The notes below the pieces were generated by a model. The model saw only the letters and a list, made by a program, of their open reading frames with translations. It did no database searches and was not told the origin of the DNA. Source: DATKNA01 sp035541595 (GTDB taxonomy: Bacteria > Actinomycetota > Actinomycetes > Actinomycetales > Kineosporiaceae). Taken from it: a stretch of DNA of 6,000 nucleotides. Below are positions 1-5,506 of the stretch, piece after piece (the stretch's first letter is position 1; each line of letters starts with the position of its first letter). The DNA is taken from assembly GCA_035541595.1 (NCBI GenBank), contig DATKNA010000022.1, positions 1 through 6,000 on the forward strand, in the 5' to 3' direction. The position numbers and the translations under genes are program-made.

Positions 1-366
1 CCGCGCGTCCAGCCAGGCCAGGACGAGGACGCCGCTGCGCTCGGGCCCGTCGACCACGCGGCCGACCACGGCGGGGGCGATGTCGGTCGTGGCAGCCGCG
101 ACGCTGTCGTGGTACTCGGCGTCCCGGTCGACGGCCAGCAACGAGGCATCCGGCGAGGAGAGCCGGGCGACGTAGTGGCGGCCGTCGGCCGTCGTGACCT
201 TGAGGTTCCGGTTGGTCAGCCCGCCGGCCAGCTCCTCGACGTCCAGCGGGCCGGTCGCGAACACCGGGACGGCGCGCAACCGCGCGATGTCGGCGGCCGC
301 CGGACCGCCGTCCGGAGCCCGCGCCGGGGTGGTGAACCCCTCGATGGGCACGCTCGACACCCGCAC
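1..366 (-). CDS. Choline/ethanolamine kinase-like phosphotransferase (APH fold), N-terminal part, cut by window edge
   Basis: About 122 residues are visible, reading leftward off the window; the C-terminal part with the catalytic loop (the HxDxxxxN region) lies outside. Residues about 43-50 read ELAGGLTN, followed by RNLKV, then HYVARLSSPD and AVDRDAEYHDS. This order (GG-x-TN-x-N nucleotide-loop strand, a V-x-R-L strand, then a DR-x-E helix) is the N-lobe pattern of the LicA/choline kinase branch of the aminoglycoside phosphotransferase family. These are cytoplasmic enzymes that phosphorylate an amino alcohol with ATP; full-length members have about 300 residues. The start is ambiguous: GTG at 366 (GAGGG five bases upstream), GTG at 360 (GGGAG five bases upstream) or GTG at 351 all fit. 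The frame stays open further upstream, so a longer N-terminus is not excluded. It is divergent from the dimethylglycine dehydrogenase-like gene, which supports a role near choline/betaine metabolism. The substrate is inferred, not shown. Confidence 0.8.
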   Translation of the reverse strand, partial: MRVSSVPIEGFTTPARAPDGGPAAADIARLRAVPVFATGPLDVEELAGGLTNRNLKVTTADGRHYVARLSSPDASLLAVDRDAEYHDSVAAATTDIAPAVVGRVVDGPERSGVLVLAWLDAR

Positions 367-419
367 TCCCGCCCTCGGGGCTGCCGCGATGACGAGATCA
401 TCCGACGCCCGGTGGCCGG

Positions 420-449
420 ATGCTAGGCCCGGCGAGCGGGCGCGGTCTA
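420..449 (-). promoter_or_regulatory. Candidate promoter for the kinase-like gene
   Basis: On the minus strand, TAGACC (449-444) and TAGCAT (425-420) are separated by 18 bases. They resemble the -35 (TTGACA) and -10 (TANNNT) boxes of a housekeeping actinobacterial promoter and would start transcription roughly 50 bases before the GTG at 366. The match is partial, so this is a candidate only. Confidence 0.25.
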
Positions 450-485
450 GAGGCCGTTGATGTGACGACCTCCAGCGCCATCCGG

Positions 486-499
486 CCGTCACACGACGG
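486..499. promoter_or_regulatory. Short dyad CCGTC-ACAC-GACGG upstream of the oxidoreductase
   Basis: A perfect 5-bp inverted repeat with a 4-bp spacer lies 13 bases before the GTG at 513, in the divergent intergenic region. It could be an operator half-site pair. In DNA this GC-rich, a 5+5 dyad can easily arise by chance, and no regulator gene is visible in the window. Confidence 0.15.
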
Positions 500-512
500 A
501 AACGAAGGCATC

Positions 513-3206
513 GTGGCGAACGTGACACCGATCCCGAAGGGCGCCGGAGTGCCTTACAGTCCGAGCGTGGTGCGTCCTAGCCCGTCGCCCGAGGCCCTTC
601 CCGGCGTCCTGCCCGGCCGTTCCGAGCTGCCCGCCCGCGCCAGAGTGGTCGTCGTCGGGGGCGGCGTCGGCGGCACGAGCGTCGCCTACCACCTCGCGGA
701 GCTCGGGGAGCGGGACGTGCTGCTGGTCGAGCGGGCCGAGCTCACGGCGGGCTCGACGTTCCACTCCGCCGGGCTCGTCGGCCAGCTGCGCGCCGACCCC
801 GCACTCACCCGGATGAACATGGGTTCGGTCGACCTCTACCGCCGCCTGCAGGCCGGGGAGCACCCACCCGGCTGGGTGGAAAGCGGCAGCATCAAGCTCG
901 CGTCGAGCCCGGAGCGGCTCGACGAGATCCGTCGTCAGGTCAGCTGGGCGCGCACCTACGGCCTTCCGCTGGAGGAGATCGGCCCCGCGGAGGTCGCCGA
1001 GCTCTTCCCGCTCGCCGACCTGGACGGTGTGGTCGGAGCCTGCGTCATGCCGTCCGACGGGCAGCTCGACCCCTCGCAGCTCACCTACGCCCTCGCGGCC
1101 GGGGCCCGGGCCGGCGGCGTCCTGATCGCCACCCGGACCCGGGTGCTCGGGATCGACACCGCGCACGGCCGGTACGGGCGGAGGGTCACCCGCGTCCGGA
1201 CCGACCGTGGCGACGTCGAGTGTGAGGTGGTCGTCGACTGCGGCGGCATGTACGCGGCGGAGATCGCTCGGATGGTCGGCGTCCGGGTACCGATCGTGCC
1301 GATGTCCCACCAGTACGTGGTCACCGAGGCGATGCCCGCGGTCGTCGCCGCCAGCCGCGACCGGCCGCTGCCGAGCCTGCGCGACCCGGACCTGCTCGTC
1401 TACTACCGTCAGGAGGTCGACGGCTTGGTGATGGGCGGGTACGAGCGTGATCCCGCACCGTTCACTGCGACCGCGTCCGGCTACGACGCGATTCCGGCCG
1501 ACTTCAACGCCCGGCTCCTGCCGGAGGACTGGTCACGGCTGGAGGAGATCTCCACCAACGCGCAACGGCGGGTGCCGGCGATGGCGGAGACGGGGATCCG
1601 GCGGTTCGTCAACGGGCCCGAGGGCTTCACCCCCGACAACGAGTTCTGCCTGGGGGAGACGTCGGTCGCCGGGTTCTTCGTCGCAGCCGGGTTCTGCGCG
1701 CACGGCATCGCCGGGGCAGGCGGGATCGGCCGGGTGATGGCCGAGTGGATCGTGGCCGGCGACCCCGGGCTGGACGTGTGGCACATGGACATCCGGCGGT
1801 TCGGTGCCGCGTACACGTCGCCGTCGTACACGCTGGCCCGGACCGTCGAGACGTACGCAACCTACTACGACATCGCCTACCCCAATCGGCAGCGCCGTTC
1901 CGGCCGGCCGCTGCGGACGTCGCCGGTCTACGGCTGGCACGCCGCGCGCGCCGCGACGTTCGGGGAGAAGGCCGGTTGGGAGCGGGTCGAGCACTACGCC
2001 CACGACCCTCTCGCTGCGCTGATCAAGGAACAAGTGGCGATCAAGGAATTCTTGGTCGACGGCGTGGAGCGCAATTCCTTGATCGCCACCGATTCCTTGA
2101 TCGCCACGTGTTCCTTGATCAGCGCGGAGGGGGTGGACGCCTGGCGGCCGCGCGGGTGGGCGGGGCGAGACTGGTCGCCGTCCGTGGTGGTGGAGCACCT
2201 GGCGACCCGGGCCAGCGCCGGGCTGTTCGACGAGACGTCGTTCGCCAAGATCGACGTCGGTGGCCCGGACGCCGCGGCGTTCCTCGAACGCGTCTGCGAC
2301 AACCACGTGGCACGGGGGATCGGCGACGTCACGTACACGCAGTGCCTCAACGACCGCGGCGGGATCGAGATGGACGTCACGGTCACGAGGCTCGCCCAGG
2401 ACCGGTTCCGGATCATCACGGGCACCGCCTTCGGGTCGCACGACCTCGGCTGGCTCCGCCGCCAGGCCCGGCTGCTCGACGCGGACGTCCGGCTCGACGA
2501 CGTCAGCGGGTCCGAGGCGTGCTTCGCCCTCTGGGGGCCGCGGGCGCGGGCGATCCTCGGCCGGATCACCCCCGCCGATCTGGCGGACGCCGCCTTCCCG
2601 TTCATGACCGCCCGGCAGATCACCGTCGGGGATGTCCCCGTGCGTGCCGTGCGGGTGACCTTCGTCGGCGAGCTGGGCTGGGAGCTCTACGCGTCCGCCG
2701 AGTACGGGTTGGCGCTCTGGGAGACGCTGCTGGACGCCGGCGGCGAGGCGCTGACGGTCGCCGGGTACCGCGCCATCGAGAGCCTCCGGCTGGAGAAGGC
2801 CTACCGGGTGTGGAGCACCGACATCACGCCGGAGACGAACCCGTACGAGGCCGGCTTGGGGTTCTGCGTGAAGCTCGACAAGCCGGGCGGCTTCGTCGGC
2901 GCCGACGCGCTGCGCCGGGTGAAGGCCGAGGGCGTCCGCCGGCGACTGGCCTGCCTGGTGCTCGATGACCCCGGTGAGGTGGTCCTGGGTGGCGAGCCGG
3001 TGCTCGCGGGCGACGACGTGCTCGGCCGTGTGACCTCGGGCGGTCAGGGCTACACGCTGGGCGCGTCCATCGCGTACGCCTACCTGCCGGTCGAGAGCGC
3101 CACCGCCGGCACGAGGGTGGCGCTCGACCTGTTCGGGGTCCGGCAGCCGGCCGTCGTCGTCAAGGCGCCGCTCGTCGACCCGGCCGGCGCCCGGGTGCGG
3201 GGGTGA
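513..3206 (+). CDS. FAD-dependent oxidoreductase with C-terminal GcvT domain (dimethylglycine/sarcosine dehydrogenase or oxidase-like)
   Basis: A cytoplasmic flavoenzyme of 897 residues from this start. The family oxidises the N-methyl group of dimethylglycine or sarcosine at FAD, and the C-terminal domain passes the carbon to tetrahydrofolate as methylene-THF. Residues 45-54 (VVVVGGGVGG) form the dinucleotide-binding strand and loop. GSTFHSAGLV follows, with His84 at the position that carries covalent FAD in characterised relatives. The DAO-type domain runs to about residue 420 and the FAO_M-like linker domain from about 425 to 490. The GcvT and GcvT C-terminal domains run from about 544 to the end, with NDRGGIEMD at 613-621; Asp621 matches the folate-contacting acid of GcvT domains. 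Residues 503-537 come from a palindromic repeat (2016-2125) and have no counterpart in Arthrobacter dimethylglycine oxidase (about 830 residues) as I recall it. GTG 513 (GAAGG four bases upstream) was chosen; ATG 420 and GTG 549, 567 or 570 are alternatives. Exact substrate and electron acceptor are not determined. Confidence 0.9.
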   Translation: MANVTPIPKGAGVPYSPSVVRPSPSPEALPGVLPGRSELPARARVVVVGGGVGGTSVAYHLAELGERDVLLVERAELTAGSTFHSAGLVGQLRADPALTRMNMGSVDLYRRLQAGEHPPGWVESGSIKLASSPERLDEIRRQVSWARTYGLPLEEIGPAEVAELFPLADLDGVVGACVMPSDGQLDPSQLTYALAAGARAGGVLIATRTRVLGIDTAHGRYGRRVTRVRTDRGDVECEVVVDCGGMYAAEIARMVGVRVPIVPMSHQYVVTEAMPAVVAASRDRPLPSLRDPDLLVYYRQEVDGLVMGGYERDPAPFTATASGYDAIPADFNARLLPEDWSRLEEISTNAQRRVPAMAETGIRRFVNGPEGFTPDNEFCLGETSVAGFFVAAGFCAHGIAGAGGIGRVMAEWIVAGDPGLDVWHMDIRRFGAAYTSPSYTLARTVETYATYYDIAYPNRQRRSGRPLRTSPVYGWHAARAATFGEKAGWERVEHYAHDPLAALIKEQVAIKEFLVDGVERNSLIATDSLIATCSLISAEGVDAWRPRGWAGRDWSPSVVVEHLATRASAGLFDETSFAKIDVGGPDAAAFLERVCDNHVARGIGDVTYTQCLNDRGGIEMDVTVTRLAQDRFRIITGTAFGSHDLGWLRRQARLLDADVRLDDVSGSEACFALWGPRARAILGRITPADLADAAFPFMTARQITVGDVPVRAVRVTFVGELGWELYASAEYGLALWETLLDAGGEALTVAGYRAIESLRLEKAYRVWSTDITPETNPYEAGLGFCVKLDKPGGFVGADALRRVKAEGVRRRLACLVLDDPGEVVLGGEPVLAGDDVLGRVTSGGQGYTLGASIAYAYLPVESATAGTRVALDLFGVRQPAVVVKAPLVDPAGARVRG
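554..559 (+). promoter_or_regulatory. Candidate -10 box (TACAGT) giving a leaderless start at GTG 567
   Basis: TACAGT fits the TANNNT -10 consensus and ends seven bases before GTG GTG at 567-572, the spacing expected if the transcript began at the start codon. Leaderless mRNAs are common in Actinobacteria. No -35 box is visible at the right distance. If real, the protein would begin 18 residues later than annotated, still 26 residues ahead of the FAD-binding strand. Confidence 0.22.
2016..2125. repeat. 110-bp palindromic element with an 18-bp period, inserted in frame in the oxidoreductase gene
   Basis: The core TTCCTTGATC or its complement occurs five times: GATCAAGGAA at 2021 and 2039, TTCCTTGATC at 2075, 2093 and 2111. 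All lie on one 18-bp grid with one vacant slot at 2057. Arms 2016-2049 and 2092-2125 are inverted repeats matching at 33 of 34 positions. A second, perfect 17-bp inverted repeat joins 2034-2050 and 2073-2089. The left side holds two units and the right side three, around a centre containing GTCGAC (2055-2060). By hand count the core 2019-2123 is about 53% GC, well below the surrounding gene. It adds 35 codons without a stop, giving the peptide steps IKEQVA, IKEFLV, DGVERN, SLIATD, SLIATC, SLISAE. It resembles a dispersed palindromic (REP/RPE-like) element. Whether other copies exist in the genome cannot be seen here. Confidence 0.85.
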
Positions 3207-3219
3207 GCGGACCGGTCAC
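3203..3219. other. Imperfect palindrome spanning both convergent stop codons
   Basis: The sequence GTGA-G-CGG-A-CCG-G-TCAC pairs at seven of eight positions about its centre (3211). It contains the stop codons of both converging genes (TGA at 3204-3206 on plus; the complement of 3216-3218 on minus). It might help bidirectional termination, but there is no T run, and as a hairpin it would lose its innermost pairs to the loop. Confidence 0.2.
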
Positions 3220-4319
3220 GGGCGGGCCGCGAGGACGAGGAACGCGGCCAGGATCGCCAGGTGGAGGCCGGCTTGCAGCCGGGTTGCCCGGCCGGGAACG
3301 ACGGTCAGCGTTCCGGCCGCCACCGTGATGGCCAACAGCGTGATCTGGGTGGCGTTCAGGCCGAGCACGAGCGGCCCCGGGAGCCAGATCGTCGCCACGG
3401 CGACCGCCGGGATCGTGAGTCCGATGCTGGCGACGGCCGAGCCGAGGGCGAGATTGATGCTCACCTGGATGCGACCCCGCACGGCCGCTCGGACCGCCGC
3501 CAGGCTCTCCGGCAGGAGGACGAGCAGGGCGATCACGACACCGACGAACGACTGCGGGAGGCCGACCGCATCGATGCCCGTCTCGATCGAGGGCGACTCC
3601 ACCTTCGCCAGGCCGACCACGGCGACCAGGGCGAGGAAGAGCAGGAGCAGGCTCACCATGGCCGATCGTGTCGTCGGTGGGGTGGCATGCTCGTCGGCGT
3701 CGTCGATGACGGTTCCGTCCGGGGCGACGGGGAGGAAGAAGTCCCGGTGCCGGACCGTCTGGGTGACCACGAACAGGGCGTACAGCGCGACGGACGCGAT
3801 CGCGGCGAAGGTGAGCTGGGCGGAGGTGTACTGCGGGCCCGGACTGGACGTGGTGAAGGTCGGCAGGACGAGGCACAGCACCGCCAGCGTCGCCACCGTC
3901 GCCAGCGCCGCGCCCGTGCCCTCGGGGTTGAAGACCGCCAGACCGTCCCTGACCGCGCCGATGAGGAGGCTGACCCCGAGGATCCCGTTGCAAGTGATCA
4001 TCGCCGCGGCGAACACGGTGTCCCGGGCCAGGCTCTCCGAACCCGCCTTCCCGGCGGCCATCAGCGTGACGATGAGGCCGACCTCGATGACGGTGACCGC
4101 GACGGCCAGCACGAGCGAGCCGAGCGGCTCCCCGGCCCGATGCGCGACGACCTCGGCGTGGTGGACCGCTGCGAGCACGGCCGCGGCAAGGACGACGGCG
4201 ACCGCCACGGCGACACCCGTCGCCAGGTTGCGACCCCAGGTGAGGACCAGGACGACGACGCCCAGCACCGGGATCGCCGACGTCCAGCTGAGCACGGAGA
4301 GTCGCCGGCGGCCCGCCAT
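3216..4319 (-). CDS. chaA: ChaA-like calcium(sodium)/proton antiporter
   Basis: A 367-residue integral membrane protein with about 11 hydrophobic segments, close to the 366 residues of E. coli ChaA. CaCA-family members of this type use the proton gradient to export Ca2+ or Na+. Both alpha-repeat signatures are visible: HRAGEPLGSLVLAVAVTVIEV around residues 60-80, with Glu79 as the likely ion ligand, and LLPESLAAVRAA followed by NLALGSAVASIGLTIP around 268-304, with Glu271 as its counterpart. A hydrophilic, acidic loop (about 190-219, with DDADE) separates the two halves, as expected for the inverted-repeat CaCA fold. The start is ATG at 4319, since residues upstream are not membrane-like or conserved; a GGGGA lies about ten bases before it. 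The gene converges on the oxidoreductase with a 9-bp gap and is divergent from the methyltransferase. Family assignment is firm; the transported ion is inferred. Confidence 0.92.
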   Translation of the reverse strand: MAGRRRLSVLSWTSAIPVLGVVVLVLTWGRNLATGVAVAVAVVLAAAVLAAVHHAEVVAHRAGEPLGSLVLAVAVTVIEVGLIVTLMAAGKAGSESLARDTVFAAAMITCNGILGVSLLIGAVRDGLAVFNPEGTGAALATVATLAVLCLVLPTFTTSSPGPQYTSAQLTFAAIASVALYALFVVTQTVRHRDFFLPVAPDGTVIDDADEHATPPTTRSAMVSLLLLFLALVAVVGLAKVESPSIETGIDAVGLPQSFVGVVIALLVLLPESLAAVRAAVRGRIQVSINLALGSAVASIGLTIPAVAVATIWLPGPLVLGLNATQITLLAITVAAGTLTVVPGRATRLQAGLHLAILAAFLVLAARP

Positions 4320-4473
4320 GGGCCGATCATCCCCTACCGTGATCTTTGCCGCATCTCCGCGAGGATGACCGTGGCCGCGGATATGGGGCTCGGCCGTTGA
4401 GGTGGGCCACGTCGACGACGAGGCATTTGCCAGGCATCGCCGCGCGCAGTGAGATGGGGTCTCGTCGTCCGGC

Positions 4474-4480
4474 GGAGGGG
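4474..4480 (+). promoter_or_regulatory. Shine-Dalgarno site setting the methyltransferase start
   Basis: GGAGGGG is a strong Shine-Dalgarno match. With GGAGG at 4474-4478 it stands six bases before ATG 4485, which favours that start over the in-frame GTG at 4449. The ATG at 4481 is in another frame. Confidence 0.75.
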
Positions 4481-4484
4481 ATGC

Positions 4485-5300
4485 ATGAACGGGCTCGAAT
4501 CGGGCTACCTGTACGACCCGGCCTCGGAGCACGAGCGGCCGCGCCTCGCCGGTCTCACCACGCTCTTCGACCCGGTGACGATGCGCCACCTGCATCGCGT
4601 CGGCCTGGGGGCGGGCTGGCGCTGCTGGGAGATCGGGGCGGGGACCGGCAGCATCGCCCGGCGGCTCGCCGCCGACGTGGGCCCGACCGGCCGGGTCGTC
4701 GCCACGGACATCGACCTGAGGTGCCTCGACCACCTGGGTGACCTGGGCACGGTCGAGGTGCTCCAACGAGATGTCGCCGACGGGCCCGTCGAGCTCGGGG
4801 CCTTCGACCTCGTGCACGCTCGCGCGGTGCTCGAGCATCTCCCGCGCCGGGACGAGATCGTGCCCCAGCTCGCCGCCGCCCTTCGCCCTGGTGGCGTCCT
4901 GGTGGTCGAGGACGCCGTGTTCGGCAACGGCACGACGGACGCGCTGGCCGTCGTCACCCTGCCCCGGGAGTCCGCCGACACGATCACCCGGGCGGTCCAC
5001 GCGGTCGCCGGAGCGTTCCGGACGGTCGGTGCCGACCCGGAGTACGGGCTGCGGCTGCCTGCGGCGCTGGCCGGCGCCGGCCTGGACGGTGTGGGCGCGG
5101 AGCTCACCCACCGGCTGGTCCGCGGGGGGAGTGCGGAGTCCACCTTCTTCGCGCTCACGATTCGTGAGCTCGGCCCGCGGCTGGTCGCCGCCGGGCTGAT
5201 GACCCAGGACGACGCCGAGCTCGCGGCGGTCGTCGCGGAGCGGGCCGAGTCCTGGTGCTTCTCGATCGGCCTGGTCACCGCGTGGGGCTGGCACCGCTGA
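4485..5300 (+). CDS. Class I SAM-dependent methyltransferase, substrate unknown
   Basis: A soluble 271-residue protein with a complete Rossmann-type methyltransferase core. Motif I is EIGAGTGSIA (49-58), the SAM-binding glycine loop. TDIDL (74-78) supplies the acidic residue expected to bind the ribose hydroxyls, and QRDVADG (94-100) the adenine-side acid. FDLVHARAVLEHLP (107-120) is motif IV with the post-motif helix, and LRPGGVLVVED (133-143) is the following strand. The N-terminal 40 residues (starting MNGLESGYLYD) and the C-terminal half after about 150 probably form the substrate side, and I do not recognise a subfamily from them. The start is fixed by the strong ribosome-binding site at 4474. 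It is monocistronic: divergent from chaA (165-bp gap) and followed by a repeat array that begins on its stop codon. A small-molecule substrate is likely from size and fold, but none can be named. Confidence 0.88.
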   Translation: MNGLESGYLYDPASEHERPRLAGLTTLFDPVTMRHLHRVGLGAGWRCWEIGAGTGSIARRLAADVGPTGRVVATDIDLRCLDHLGDLGTVEVLQRDVADGPVELGAFDLVHARAVLEHLPRRDEIVPQLAAALRPGGVLVVEDAVFGNGTTDALAVVTLPRESADTITRAVHAVAGAFRTVGADPEYGLRLPAALAGAGLDGVGAELTHRLVRGGSAESTFFALTIRELGPRLVAAGLMTQDDAELAAVVAERAESWCFSIGLVTAWGWHR

Positions 5301-5386
5301 GGCGACTCCCTGTTGTCGCTGAGGTGACGTGGGTCGCTGAGGTGACGTGGGTCGCTGACGTGACGTGGGTCGCTGGGGTGACTTCT
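5295..5386. repeat. 18-bp tandem repeat array overlapping the methyltransferase stop codon
   Basis: The unit GTCGCTGAGGTGACGTGG occurs at 5315-5332 and again, identically, at 5333-5350. A third copy at 5351-5368 has one mismatch and a fourth at 5369-5386 has decayed to 14 of 18. A partial upstream copy, CGCTGAGGCGAC at 5295-5306, contains the TGA stop of the methyltransferase (5298-5300) and is offset by 22 rather than 18 bp. Read on the minus strand the array is open and would give repeated PTSPQR steps, but no gene is evident there. Function is unknown. Confidence 0.9.
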
Positions 5387-5423
5387 GGGCGCATGTGTGA
5401 CTCGGGATCGGCGTGATGTACCT

Positions 5424-5435
5424 CACAGTTCTGTG
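5424..5435. promoter_or_regulatory. Dyad CACAG-TT-CTGTG upstream of the DUF222 gene
   Basis: A perfect 5-bp inverted repeat with a 2-bp spacer lies in a locally AT-richer stretch (about 5412-5460) between the tandem array and the DUF222 gene. It could be an operator. The rest of 5387-5491 holds no gene or clear promoter that I can support. Confidence 0.2.
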
Positions 5436-5491
5436 TTCCTATTGAGTGCTTTCTCCTGCGGTTTCGTGGCGGGAGTGTGTCGGTGGCGGCC

Positions 5492-5497
5492 TATAGC
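5492..5497 (+). promoter_or_regulatory. Candidate -10 box (TATAGC) for a leaderless DUF222 transcript
   Basis: TATAGC ends nine bases before ATG 5507, which has no good Shine-Dalgarno sequence, so a transcript starting at or next to the ATG is plausible. A -35 box is not recognisable. A competing reading is translation from the in-frame GTG at 5483, which has GGGAG (5471-5475) seven bases upstream. Confidence 0.3.
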
Positions 5498-5506
5498 GTT
5501 GCGGGC

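Noticed and set aside
399..422. CATCCG-N12-CGGATG inverted repeat between the first two genes
   Set aside because: Six-base arms with a long spacer are expected by chance in such GC-rich DNA, and it does not sit at a clear promoter position.
2016..2125. A CRISPR array or insertion sequence at the repeated core
   Set aside because: Units are 18 bp with no unique spacers and flip orientation, which excludes CRISPR. There is no transposase and no target duplication that I can see.
489..2623. Long open frames on the minus strand opposite the oxidoreductase (for example 489-1310, 1533-2441, 1994-2623)
   Set aside because: Their translations are rich in Arg, Pro, Gly and Asp with no recognisable domain, as expected for shadows of a high-GC gene. 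The plus-strand frame carries clear family motifs throughout.
1745..2968. A 407-codon plus-strand frame inside the oxidoreductase gene
   Set aside because: It is an out-of-frame shadow with an Arg/Gly-rich translation. It crosses the palindrome only because that element is open in two frames.
3261..4400. Long plus-strand open frames opposite chaA
   Set aside because: The minus strand encodes a full antiporter with membrane segments and both signature motifs; the plus-strand products are low-complexity Arg/Asp/Gly-rich sequence.
4320..5426. The antiporter frame remains open far upstream on the minus strand, and could suggest a 736-residue fusion protein
   Set aside because: The upstream part is antisense to the methyltransferase and the tandem repeats and shows no domain. 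The antiporter matches its family's length when started at 4319.
5395..5428. TGTGA and TCACA elements suggesting a CRP-type site
   Set aside because: The half-sites are about 22 bases apart rather than the 6 expected, so this is not a CRP box.
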